Shown in pieces: positions 1-11,700 of a DNA stretch of 64,000 nucleotides. This DNA comes from Drosophila miranda. Its lineage: Eukaryota; Arthropoda; Insecta; Diptera; Drosophilidae. Position 1 is the first letter of the stretch. Each line of letters starts with the position of its first letter. The stretch spans positions 15,285,336 through 15,349,335 of the forward strand of contig NW_022881614.1 in the NCBI RefSeq assembly GCF_003369915.1. Reading direction: 5' to 3'. The position numbers and the translations under genes were made by a program. The notes beneath the pieces are model-generated. The model was not told where the DNA came from, did no database searches, and saw only the letters and a list, made by a program, of their open reading frames with translations.

Positions 1-1270
1 GAGGAGTTGCGTAAGGGGTTTATCGAGATGATGCATCAACTCAACGAGGTACTCCAGCCGGTTAGACAGCTGCAGCAGCAGAAGGAACCGCAGCGGGGAG
101 GTTCACCACGAGCAGGAGTATCGAGGAGCCATCCCGAAAAGGAAGCCGTCTAGCACGACTGATGCGCCGATTCCGCCACCAAAACCATTTTTGGCTCGCT
201 CGGGGCGAGGTGGTATTGGTCCGGAACCGTCTTCAGGAGTAGGACCGACCGCATCCAGTGAGCAGCATCAACGGGGTGGGCATCAAGCGCGAAATTGGCG
301 AAACCCGATAGCACTCAGACACTCGGGTCAGGGTCGTGGCGAGGGTAGGAGAGCTGGTGGGATTCCTCGAGAAGATCCGCATCCAAATCCCCCGGGTTAT
401 AGACCTTGGCCACGGTGGGGCCGAGTCGAAAAATGGGACGTGACGTTCGACGGAAACAGCAACAAAATGACAGTCGAGGATTTTGTGTTCCGAATTGAAT
501 TCCTACAAGCCCAATGCCGCTGTCCGTGGGATGAAGTTCTAAAGGGATTTCATCACCTGGTTACAGGAAACGCGCGGGAATGGTACTGGCAGTACATCCG
601 TGATCATGGCGGTGGTGTTTTGCAGGAACTAAGGGGCGACTTAATTGCTCGTTTCCGAGGCACGGCGTCCGAGTTCGACCGCATGAGAGAACTGCGAGAA
701 AGAATGCAGCGGTCAAACGAGAGTGTGGAAGACTTTTTCCATGTCATGAGAAAGCTCGCGTCGAGGTTGGAGATGCCACCACCTGAAAAGGAGATGGTAA
801 AAATCGTCAAAAAGGCACTCACAGATGAGATAGCGAGTTTCGTCTACGGCTTACGGGTTTATTCCTTAGACCAACTGCGGGATGAGTGCGTGGAAATAGA
901 GGCACATCTGAAGAGGAAGGCTCGATCTTCGTGGCGAGGAGCACCCAAAGCCACAAACTATGGTCGCGGGCCGAATGCGAACGTCAGCGAGGTCGCGCAG
1001 GATCGGTCGATTGGCGATGAAGAGGCAGAGGTCATTGAGGAAGCGCAAGTGACACAGCGTGTTCCACAGAAGTAGATTTGCTGGAACTGCGGGCAGACCG
1101 ATCATGGCTTTAGGGACTGTATGGCATCGGAGAGGCGAATTTTCTGCTACCGGTGTGGAAAGCCCGATGCATTTTGTCCAACCTGTCCGAATTGCGCGGG
1201 AAACGTGAAGAGGGGTGCGATCCAAGCAGGCGAATCACGCTCACAGAAGGGGCCTGCGCAGAGAAAGTAG
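1..1270 (+). pseudogene. Ty3/gypsy gag, unit U0, 5'-truncated by the window and broken
   Basis: This is the gag gene of the leftmost unit and begins inside the coding region. Compared with U1 it lacks 2 nt near position 96, which shifts the frame, so the remaining ORF (191-1075) starts only downstream. A TAG at 1073-1075 replaces a Leu codon just before the zinc knuckles, and a second TAG at 1268-1270 replaces a Glu codon near the end. The zinc-knuckle region (CWNCG...) is still readable after the first stop. Both stops recur in U2, U3 and U5. Confidence 0.85.
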
Positions 1271-4200
1271 AAGAAAATAAAAATGAATTAGATAGACGTA
1301 AATTGCATGCTAGGTTAAGGAACTTATCATATGAAGAGCGCTTAAGAAATTATTTAGAAACCAGAAATAGAATATTTTCTGAACTACGAGTGGATGGTAT
1401 GCGAGCACTGTCGGTGCGGGTGAGAAAGGCGAGATCCCGTTTTAAGCAAAGGCGAGCTATGAGGAGGCAGGTGATTGCTTCAGTAAAGCGTTGGTGCAAG
1501 AAAGACCCGAGAGTTTTCGCAGAAATCTCTATAATGGGCGAGTCCGTGCGAGGCCTGTTGGATTCAGGCGCTACACACAGCATGCTAGGGTGTAATGGTC
1601 AGGAATTCCTGGAGAAGCTGGGCGTGGAGGCTCGTCGATATTCTTCTATAGTGAAGGTAGCGAATGGGGAAGATCGCGCAATCGTTGGCCGAGTGGAATT
1701 ACCGGTGAAATACAAGGGAGAGGTAAAAAGATTAACGTTTTTCGTATGCCCGTTCTTGGAACAGGAAATTTACTTGGGGGTAGACTTTTGGCGGGTATTC
1801 TCATTGGCTCCTGAGGTGATGGGAGAAGGTCCAGTAGGGGCATCTCACAGATTAGTGGAAGAAGTGCTGGCTGATCAAGTCGCTCACTATGTGGAAGGCC
1901 CGGAGAAGGAGATAGTGCAGGAAGAATGGGAGTTGTCAGAAGAGCAAAGGGCAGCCTTGGATCAGGTGAAGGCAGAGTTTCTGACTTTCGAAGCCGTAGG
2001 CCTGGGGAGGACGTCGAGAGAGACTCACAAAATTCAGTTGGTGGAGAAGGCCGAGCCTGTGAAGGATCGACATTACCCGCTGTCGCCAGCGATGCAGGAA
2101 GTGGTGTGTGGTGAGGTGGACAAAATGTTGGCTTTGGGAGTCATCGAGTACAGTGGAGTCCGTGGAGCAACCGTACCACCGTGGTGCGAAGGCCGGGCAA
2201 AAATCGTTTCTGCCTCGATGCCCGAAAGCTCAACAAAGTAACCATCAAGGACGCTTACCCACTTCCTAGCATCGAGGGGATTTTGTCGCGTCTCGATCAG
2301 ACGATATATATCTCCAGCGTCGACTTAAAATTCGCTTTTTGGCAAATCGAGCTGGACGAGCAGAGTCGACCATATACGGCGTTCACGGTGCCGGGACGGC
2401 CTCTGTACCAGTTCCGTATGATGCCCTTTGGCCTCTGCAACGCCGCACAACGCCTATGTAGACTGGTCGATAAGGTGATTCCGGTTGAGATGCGTTCAAA
2501 CGTCTATGCGTATCTCGACGACTTGCTGATTATAGCTGAGGACTTCCAAACGCACGTGAAGATTCTGCGACAGGTTGCCGAGCGTCTACGAGAAGCAAAT
2601 TTAACGATAGGGCTGAGCAAATCTCATTTTTGCTATAAAAACATTAAATACCTGGGATTTATAGTGGGAGGAGGAGCGCTGAAGATGGATCCGGATCGTG
2701 TGTCGGCCATTTTGCGCATTCCCGAGCCGCGATCTGTTCGAGAATTGCTGGCTGGTACCGGCGCTTTATGAAAAACTATGCTGAGATGGCCGGTCCGCTC
2801 ACAGACGCCCTGAAAAAGTCGGGAAATGGAAAGTTTAAATTGACGGAGGAGGCAAAACGAGCCATGGGGGAGCTAAAAGCTGCACTCACCTCGGCACCAG
2901 TCCTGGTACACGCGGATTTCAAGCGGCACTTCTACATACAGTGCGACGCCTCACATTATGGAGTAGGAGCCGTACTCTTCCAAAGGGATGACGAGCAGAA
3001 CGAGAGGCCCATAGCGTTTTTCTCTGCCAAACTGAATTGCCACCAAAAAAAACTACTCGGTGACAGAGAAAGAGTGTCTGGCAGCCCTCATGGCGATCCC
3101 TAAGTTCCGTCCGTACGTAGAGCTTATGCCGTTTACAGTCATAACTGACCACGCCAGTCTCAAATGGCTCATGACCATGAAGAACCTGGATGGTCGCTTA
3201 GCTCGTTGGTCCCTTCAACTGCAGGCCTTCGATTTCGGCATAGAACACCGGAAAGGAGCGGACAATGTAGTGGCAGATACATTGTCACGCAGTATTGAAG
3301 AGCTGGAAGTGGATCCGAGTAGTATCCTGGGTTTTGAAACGGTGGAGTTTGAATCTGGAGAATATCAGGAGTTAAGGAAGGAAATAACAGAGAACCAAGA
3401 CCGCTTACCTGATCTCCAGATTGTTGACGGCAAGATATTTAAGCGCATGCGCTTTGAACGATTGGATGATCAACTGGAGGGCGCCGTCTGGAAATTGTGG
3501 GTTCCGAGTTCGCTGACGGCCGCGTTGATAGACAAAGCACATTCGGAAGAGAAGACAGCGCACGGAGGAATCGCGAAAACCTTGCACTTATTGCGTAGGC
3601 AGTTTTACTGGCCGAACATGGCGATAGAGGTGCGGGATTATATCCGACGGTGCACCGTGTGCAAGGAGTCGAAAGCGCCGAATTATCGGATGCAGGTCGG
3701 GATGGGGCAAGAAGTGGTCACTGAGCGCCCGTTCCAAAAACTTTATATTGATTTTTTGGGCAAATATCCGCGGTCAAAGAACGGTCAGGCGTGGATATTT
3801 ATTGTAGTTGACCAGTTCTCTAAGTTCACATTCCTAAAGACCATGACCAAGGCCACAGCAAAGGAAGTTGTAAGATTCCTCGTTCACGAGGTGTTTTACA
3901 AGTTTGGAGTGCCGGAGATGATTCACTCGGACAATGGGGCTCAGTTCGTCTCGAAAACTTTTAAGGAGATGACCGATGCATTCCGAGTCACTCATATGAG
4001 GACGCCAGTGTATTCTCCGCAGAGTAACGCAGCCGAACGCGTGAATCGCACAGTACTCAGCGCGATTCGGGCGTATCTGGAAGACGATCACCGGGACTGG
4101 GATGTGCATCTGCCGGAGATAGAACTGGCTATTAGGAACTCGGTTCACGAGGCAACAGGCGTAACACCATTCTTTGCAGTCTTCGGGCAGCAAATGTATT

Positions 4201-4385
4201 TGCATGGGTCTTGCTACAAGCTGGCAAAGCGACTGCGGTCAATCGGCGAGCATGACATATCGCTGCTGGAGGGTCAGGACAAGCGACAACTCATCCAAAA
4301 GCCAGTAGAAGAGAACGCGTATGCTCTGGAGGACCTTAACGGCCGTCCCATAGGAGTGTACCACGCCAAAGACCTGAGAATGTAG
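1153..4385 (+). pseudogene. Ty3/gypsy pol, unit U0, multiply broken
   Basis: Protease (DSGATHSML), reverse transcriptase (YLDD), RNase H (CDASHYG) and integrase (HSDNGAQF) are all recognisable, but the frame is destroyed. Compared with U1 there is a net 1-nt loss near 2154 between protease and RT, a 19-bp deletion near 2747 at the end of RT, and one extra A in the run near 3047-3052. A 183-bp (61-codon, in-frame) deletion near 4302 removes part of the C-terminus after the integrase core. The 183-bp deletion has short AAG homology at its ends. The 2154 lesion is shared with U2, U3 and U5; the others are private to U0. Confidence 0.85.
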
Positions 4386-4390
4386 TGAGG

Positions 4391-5970
4391 TGTGGGTGTG
4401 GCCTACGTTGGGCGCGGCAGAAGAATGCAGGGCACGCCGGCGTGTGCTCAATAGTGTTCCGGAATCCGGTGGGCATGCCCACGCGTATGTTGTCCCTCCT
4501 GGGACTGACGACATACTCGTGGTGGTGTTCCAGTCCCACCTGAACGATAGGTGGCCAGGGCTGAGGGCGACGCGCCATCTAGCGGAAGTCCAGGGAGGCT
4601 CGATGGTGTATGGGTACATCAGGGGGAGCTGGAGCCGTTACTGGGGATATAAGGAAGAGAATAGGATTAGTTATATGTATTAGTAAGGGAAAAAGGGATA
4701 AATAGGAGTGAAAATATTAGAAAACGTGGATTGGATTATGGAAATCGTGGAGCGTGGACGGAGTAACGTCGAAATTTGAAATTTTGTGCTTAAAACAGAA
4801 AGTTTGAAGTGAGTACAGAAAAGGCGGGCGATAAAATAGGTTGTAATGCAGAAAATTTTACTAACAGCCGGCAAGGAATATAGCCACCAGAACCGGGCCA
4901 GAAGGTTTCCTGGAGAGGGGCACTGGAGTTCGAGAAAGTCGACTGCAGAGAAGAAGACTGCCCAACGGAACCTGAGTGAGTTCGTTCCAGTTGCGCGTGT
5001 GTGAGCCAAGTAGCGCGGGACGTGTGAAGGGGGAGGGTGAAAGAGGACGATTTAGCTGCCAGGGCGATTCTAGCCACACCGCACGATCGTTGCATCGCCT
5101 TCCAGTGCGTGCCACACGTTTGGTCTCATTCACCAAGTAAAAACCCCGAAACCCTATTCACACACACACACACGCGCGCACACGTGTACACGGACCTATA
5201 TAAATTTAGGGCTGACCGGCCACGGCCAGCGATCGCCCACGTCGTTTGAACTTAAAGAAAAAAAACATAATCCGCACTCCAAATACCGTTCCACATTAAA
5301 TGTTATTTTGTTCCGTGTGTTGTCGTTTATTTTTTTATTGGTATTAGCTTAAACCGTTTAACGTAAAATCTTGGCCATTGAAAAAAAATATGTAAAAACA
5401 CCAACACCTTTCACGAACCTAAATCTGCGATCAGCTGTTCAGTGACAGAAGATTAACCCTTAGTGGGTGACGCGGGGGTCCCATCAGTCCACCGGATTTG
5501 GTCGAGCGATTTGTGGAAAAATATTGTTTATTGTTTATGTCCCGGGGACCCTTAACAAGAGCTCTTGGTAGGTTAAGTCTCCGTAGGGGCCCGAGTTAAA
5601 TTAACTCCCGTAAAACTGGATCCACTCATCTACACATATTCCATTACGTATGGGTGAGGGTATCCCTGTTGGTTGAACGAAATTTCAGCAGTTATTTCCT
5701 TGTTTGCCTTTGGATTAGGCCAGCCGTTACCGTTCCAGCAGAGGGGGGCCAAAATGAACGTTGTGTTTGGTCACAGGTAGGGCGGGCGCGCGAAGTGATA
5801 ACACCCTGTTTATGATTTTCTTTGTTTTTGTTAGGTTGTTGTTAGTTTTGATGTCCCGAGAAATAGTATGTCTCCTTTTTTGTCTACATTTGGCGGGCAA
5901 GGGGAACTACCCAGCCCTGGGGTCGACAGCTAGCCGGCATTGCCCTCTGGGAAACAAGCCAAGTGTAACA
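4391..5970 (+). repeat. LTR-A (shared by U0 and U1), 1.58 kb, divergent form
   Basis: The proposed start is TGTGGGTG a few bases after the pol stop, behind a purine-rich tract. The end is ...GTGTAACA, immediately followed by AA and the primer binding site of U1. The 3' end is firm and the 5' end is tentative. It has a CA-repeat run near 5159-5172 and a TATATAAAT box at 5187-5195. It lacks a 166-bp block and a 25-bp block present in LTRs B, C, E and F, and it has its own base differences downstream of the TATA box. Confidence 0.8.
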
Positions 5971-7161
5971 AATGGCGCCCAAGATTATTTTCGAATTCGC
6001 ATGCATCTGGACTGACGCAGGTTCGGGTGGTATTACAAGAAATGTCACTCGGGCTGGTAAAGGCAGATGAGGGGAATGAAAAAAAATAATAAATTTAGTG
6101 GAGAAGACGACAGCTCGCGAAGTGCAGTTTAGCTGTCCCGGCAGAAGTCGCTGCTGCAGGCTTAAGGTGAGCGTAAAGCTGGTCCTTAATGGCGCGGGGT
6201 GATTGATGCTAGGGATGGATAGACGGAGGCAGTTAACGGATATATAAAATATGTGATAGGGACTTACGAATTACAGTTGAACATTTTGTCGCTATTCGAT
6301 GTCGCAAGTGAACGTAAGTCACTGCCGTTCAACAAAAAAATGGACAGGGAGTTTGCGACGGACACATTGCCTGGTGGACTGTGATATCGAATAAATCTGT
6401 GATGGAATGTGATATTGGAATAAGTTAGAGTAAGTCATGTAGGTAAATGTTCATTGTAGTTTCGCACCTGTTTGTTTAAAACAAAGCCGCTTTCGTGTTT
6501 TTGAACCTGTTGTCTGTCTGCCGAGAGGTGGTGAGGAGTAGGTGGCCCGGGAGTCGTAAAGACAACCCGCGATGCATCTGTTGTCATGGCAGATCGGTAT
6601 GATGGATGACAGGAACAAATCACAAACAAAGTGAGCTCATGCACCGTGAGGCTTCTCGTTTATCGGCCATCGCTTAGAGCGATGACTAGAGTAGATGACA
6701 GGCCACACAAAGGTGGTGTTCGTAATTGTAGGATATCCGTAGGGCAACTGTCAAGTGGAGCGCAGAAACTGGAGCGGTTGCTGGTCCCGGCTAGTCACGT
6801 GTCCCCCTCTTAATGAATCTTGTAATAAGAAGAAGAACTGTTAGGAATTTTTGTTGTTAGGTTTTGTGTTGTATTGAATGTGTTTGAAGTTTGAGTGTCT
6901 TAGGTGTCGATCGAATATACATGTATGTTATTATTTATTTATTCAAATATTTAATTGCATATATCTCGTTAACGGCACTGGTTGGCGCAATATTTATATC
7001 GGTATTTATTTATTTATTTATCGGAGTATTTATTGGTCCGAAGCGTGGTGTTATTTATTCTTACTAGTTATTTCTTTGGGAATTTATTTCTTTATTTATA
7101 TATATTATCTTAGTTTAGGAGTTTCCCTTTTTTTTTGTAATATTGGTGTTGCTCGGTGCAG
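5971..7161 (+). other. U1 5' leader, about 1.2 kb, with a predicted intron
   Basis: This non-coding leader lies between the primer site and gag. A strong donor-like AAG|GTGAGC occurs at 6164-6172. Just before the gag ATG there is a run of T followed by ...GGTGCAG|ATG, a good acceptor ending at 7161. Splicing from 6167 to 7161 would remove about 995 nt and put gag near the 5' end. The segment around 6935-7110 is dominated by TATTTATT repeats. Small ORFs here, such as a hydrophobic 110-codon one at 6878, look like by-products of that composition. Confidence 0.55.
5973..5982 (+). promoter_or_regulatory. Primer binding site of U1 (tRNA-Lys type)
   Basis: TGGCGCCCAA lies 2 nt after the LTR end and matches the complement of the 3' end of a tRNA-Lys-type primer used by several retroelements. 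Only about 10 nt match. The same site follows the other LTR ends at 18890, 26734, 33394 and 36595. Confidence 0.75.
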
Positions 7162-8745
7162 ATGCCACAAGAAGGGGGTAGTCGACAGTATCATACGCGA
7201 TCACGCGTAAACAAAACAGTGGACCAGATAGGAGAAGTGCCAGGGGCGATGTTTGATCAAGATCGGGAGGAACTTGGAGCTGTGGGTGGGTTGCCAAGAA
7301 CACCGGTCCAGGCCAGGTCAGAAGAATGGCCAATGTCCGATCCTACACCCACGCTTGCTTCCGAACTGGCATCAGCAGTCAACGTATCGTTGGCTCAGGC
7401 TCATGCGACACACAGGGCAGCGAACACTGACTCGATTAGTCGGGTGTTGCAGGAGGAGTTGCGTAAGGGGTTTATCGAGATGATGCATCAAATCAACGAG
7501 TCACTCCAGCCGGTTAGACAGCTGCAGCAGCAGAAGGAACCGCAGCGGGAGGAGGTGCACCACGAGCAGGAGTATCGAGGAGCAATCCCGAAAAGGAAGC
7601 CGTCTAGCACGACTGATGCGCCGATTCCGCCACCAAAACCATTTTTGGCTCGCTCGGGGCGAGGTGGTATTGGTCCGGAACCGTCTTCAGGAGTAGGACC
7701 GACCACATCCAGTGAGCAGCATCAACGGGGTGGGCATCAAGCGCGAAATTGGCGAAACCCGATAGCACTCAGACACTCGGGTCAGGGTCGTGGCGAGGGT
7801 AGGAGAGCTGGTGGGATTTCTCGAGAAGATCCGCATCCAAATCCCCCGGGTTATAGACCTTGGCCACGGTGGGGCCGAGTCGAAAAATGGGACGTGACGT
7901 TCGACGGAGACAGCAACAAAATGACAGTCGAGGATTTTGTGTTCCGAATTGAATTCCTACAAGCCCAATGCCGCTGTCCGTGGGATGAAGTTCTAAAGGG
8001 ATTTCATCACCTGGTTACAGGAAACGCGCGGGAATGGTACTGGCAGTACATCCGTGATCATGGCGGTGGTGTTTGGCAGGAACTAAGGGGCGACTTAATT
8101 GCTCGTTTCCGAGGCACGGCGTCCGAGTTCGACCGCATGAAAAAACTGCGAGAAAGAATGCAGCGGTCAAACGAGAGTGTGGAAGACTTTTTCCATGTCA
8201 TGAGAAAGCTCGCGTCGAGGTTGGAGATGCCACCACCTGAAAAGGAGATGGTAAAAATCGTCAAAAAGGCACTCACAGATGAGATAGCGAGTTTCGTCTA
8301 CGGCTTACGGGTTTATTCCTTAGACCAACTTCGGGATGAGTGCGTGGAAATAGAGGCACATCTGAAGAGGAAGGCTCGATCTTCGTGGCGAGGAGCACCC
8401 AAAGCCACAAACTATGGTCGCGGGCCGAATGCGAACGTCAGCGACGTCGCGCAGGATCGGTCGATTGGCGATGAAGAGGCAGAGGTCATTGAGGAAGCGC
8501 AAGTGACACAGCGTGTTCCACAGAAGTTGATTTGCTGGAACTGCGGGCAGACCGATCATGGCTTTAGGGACTGTATGACATCGGAGAGGCGAATTTTCTG
8601 CTACCGGTGTGGAAAGCCCGATGCATATTGTCCAACCTGTCCGAATTGCGCGGGAAACGTGAAGAGGGGTGCGATCCAAGCAGGCGAATCACGCTCACAG
8701 AAGGGGCCTGCGCAGAGAAAGGAGAAGAAAATAAAAATGAATTAG
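7162..8745 (+). CDS. gag: Gag polyprotein, unit U1 (only intact copy in the array)
   Basis: This is the structural protein of the Ty3/gypsy element and would form the cytoplasmic particle and bind the RNA genome. The likely start is the ATG at 7162 directly after a CAG acceptor-like site, giving 527 residues. The middle (about residues 240-400) is the retrotransposon Gag capsid-like region, with WDVTFDG...FVFRIEFLQAQ and EWYWQYI. Near the C-terminus there is a CCHC knuckle, CWNCGQTDHGFRDC, starting at residue 458, then a second Cys-rich motif, CYRCGKPDAYCPTC. U1 has TTG and GAG codons where U0, U2, U3 and U5 have TAG. The last 139 nt overlap pol in the -1 frame. Confidence 0.9.
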   Translation: MPQEGGSRQYHTRSRVNKTVDQIGEVPGAMFDQDREELGAVGGLPRTPVQARSEEWPMSDPTPTLASELASAVNVSLAQAHATHRAANTDSISRVLQEELRKGFIEMMHQINESLQPVRQLQQQKEPQREEVHHEQEYRGAIPKRKPSSTTDAPIPPPKPFLARSGRGGIGPEPSSGVGPTTSSEQHQRGGHQARNWRNPIALRHSGQGRGEGRRAGGISREDPHPNPPGYRPWPRWGRVEKWDVTFDGDSNKMTVEDFVFRIEFLQAQCRCPWDEVLKGFHHLVTGNAREWYWQYIRDHGGGVWQELRGDLIARFRGTASEFDRMKKLRERMQRSNESVEDFFHVMRKLASRLEMPPPEKEMVKIVKKALTDEIASFVYGLRVYSLDQLRDECVEIEAHLKRKARSSWRGAPKATNYGRGPNANVSDVAQDRSIGDEEAEVIEEAQVTQRVPQKLICWNCGQTDHGFRDCMTSERRIFCYRCGKPDAYCPTCPNCAGNVKRGAIQAGESRSQKGPAQRKEKKIKMN

Positions 8746-11700
8746 ATAGACGTAAATTGCATGCTAGGTTAAGGAACTTATCATATGAAGAGCGCTTAAG
8801 AAATTATTTAGAAACCAGAAATAGAATATTTTCTGAACTACGAGTGGATGGTATGCGAGCACTGTCGGTGCGGGTGAGAAAGGCGAGATCCCGTTTTAAG
8901 CAAAGGCGAGCTATGAGGAGGCAGGTGATTGCTTCAGTAAAGCGTTGGTGCAAGAAAGACCCGAGAGTTTTCGCAGAAATCTCTATAATGGGCGAGTCCG
9001 TGCGAGGCCTGTTGGATTCAGGCGCTACCCACAGCATGCTAGGGTGTAATGGTCAGGAATTCCTGGAGAAGCTGGGCGTGGAGGCTCGTCGATATTCTTC
9101 TATAGTGAAGGTAGCGAATGGGGAAGATCGCGCAATCGTTGGCCGAGTGGAATTACCGGTGAAATACAAGGGAGAGGTAAAAAGATTAACGTTTTTCGTA
9201 TGCCCGTTCTTGGAACAGGAAATTTACTTGGGGGTAGACTTTTGGCGGGTATTCTCTTTGGCTCCTGAGGTGATGGGAGAAGGTCCAGTAGGGGCATCTC
9301 ACAGATTAGTGGAAGAAGAGCTGGCTGATCAAGTCGCTCACTATGTGGAAGGCACGGAGAAGGAGATAGTGCAGGAAGAATGGGAGTTGTCAGAAGAGCA
9401 AAGGGCAGCCTTGGATCAGGTGAAGGCAGAGTTTCTGACTTTCGAAGCCGTAGGCCTGGGGAGGACGTCGAGAGAGACTCACAAAATTCAGTTGGTGGAG
9501 AAGGCCGAGCCTGTGAAGGATCGACATTACCCGCTGTCGCCAGCGATGCAGGAAGTGGTGTGTGGTGAGGTGGACAAAATGTTGGCTTTGGGAGTCATCG
9601 AGTACAGTGATAGTCCGTGGAGCAACCGTACCACCGTGGTGCGAAGGCCGGGCAAAAATCGTTTCTGCCTCGATGCCCGAAAGCTCAACAAAGTAACCAT
9701 CAAGGACGCTTCCCCACTTCCTAGCATCGAGGGGATTTTGTCGCGTCTCGATCAGACGATATATATCTCCAGCGTCGACTTAAAATTCGCTTTTTGGCAA
9801 ATCGAGCTGGACGAGCAGAGTCGACCATATACGGCGTTCACGGTGCCGGGACGGCCTCTGTACCAGTTCCGTATGATGCCCTTTGGCCTCTGCAACGCCG
9901 CACAACGCCTATGTAGACTGGTCGATAAGGTGATTCCGGTTGAGATGCGTTCAAACGTCTATGCGTATCTCGACGACTTGCTGATTATAGCTGAGGACTT
10001 CCAAACGCCCGTGAAGATTCTGCGACAGGTTGCCGAGCGTCTACGAGAAGCAAATTTAACGATAGGGCTGAGCAAATCTCATTTTTGCTATAAAAACATT
10101 AAATACCTGGGATTTATAGTGGGAGGAGGAGCGCTGAAGATGGATCCGGATCGTGTGTCGGCCATTTTGCGCATTCCCGAGCCGCGCGCTGTTCGAGAAT
10201 TGCGTAGTTTCCTGGGAACTGCAGGCTGGTACCGGCGCTTTATGAAAAACTATGCTGAGATGGCCGGTCCGATCACAGACGCCCTGAAAAAGTCGGGAAA
10301 TGGAAAGTTTAAATTGACGGAGGAGGCAAAACGAGCCATGGGGGAGCTAAAAGCTGCACTCACCTCGGCACCAGTCCTGGTACACGCGGATTTCAAGCGG
10401 CACTTCTACATACAGTGCGACGCCTCACATTATGGAGTAGGAGCCGTACTCTTCCAAAGGGATGACGAGCAGAACGAGAGGCCCATAGCGTTTTTCTCTG
10501 CCAAACTGAATTGCCACCAAAAAAACTACTCGGTGACAGAGAAAGAGTGTCTGGCAGCCCTCATGGCGATCCTTAAGTTCCGTCCGTACGTAGAGCTTAT
10601 GCCGCTTACAGTCATAACTGACCACGCCAGTCTCAAATGGCTCATGACCATGAAGAACCTGGATGGTCGCTTAGCTCGTTGGTCCCTTCAACTGCAGGCC
10701 TTCGATTTCGGCATAGAACACCGGAAAGGAGCGGACAATGTAGTGGCAGATACATTGTCACGCAGTATTGAAGAGCTGGAAGTGGATCCGAGTAGTATCC
10801 AGGGTTTTGAAACGGTGGAGTTTGAATCTGGAGAATATCAGGAGTTAAGGAAGGAAATAACAGAGAACCAAGACCGCTTACCTGATCTCCAGATTGTTTT
10901 CGGCATGATATTCAAGCGCATGCGCTTTGAACGATTGGATGATCAACTGGAGGGCGCCGTCTGGAAATTGTGGGTTCCGAGTTCGCTGACGGCCGCGTTG
11001 ATAGACAAAGCACATTCGGAAGAGAAGTCAGCGCACGGAGGAATCGCGAAAACCTTGCACTTATTGCGTAGGCAGTTTTACTGGCCGAACATGGCGATAG
11101 AGGTGCGGGATTATATCCGACGGTGCACCGTGTGCAAGGAGTCGAAAGCGCCGAATTATCGGATGCAGGTCGGGATGGGGCAAGAAGTGGTCACTGAGCG
11201 CCCGTTCCAAAAACTTTATATTGATTTTTTGGGCAAATATCCGCGGTCAAAGAACGGTCAGGCGTGGATATTTATTGTAGTTGACCAGTTCTCTAAGTTC
11301 ACATTCCTAAAGACCATGACCAAGGCCACAGCAAAGGAAGTTGTAAGATTCCTCGTTCACGAGGTGTTTTACAAGTTTGGAGTGCCGGAGATGATTCACT
11401 CGGACAATGGGGCTCAGTTCGTCTCGAAAACTTTTAAGGAGATGACCGATGCTTTCGGAGTCACTCATATGAGGACGCCAGTGTATTCTCCGCAGAGTAA
11501 CGCAGCCGAACGCGTGAATCGCACAGTACTCAGCGCGATTCGGGCGTATCTGGAAGACGATCACCGGGACTGGGATGTGCATCTGCCGGAGATAGAACTG
11601 GCTATTAGGAACTCGGTTCACGAGGCAACAGGCGTAACACCATTCTTTGCAGTCTTCGGGCAGCAAATGTATTTGCATGGGTCATGCTACAAGCTGGCAA

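Noticed and set aside
6878..7210. A 110-codon hydrophobic ORF in each leader
   Set aside because: Its Ile/Tyr/Leu-rich composition comes from TATTTATT repeats, it runs through the predicted acceptor into gag, and it stays open in all units only through near identity.
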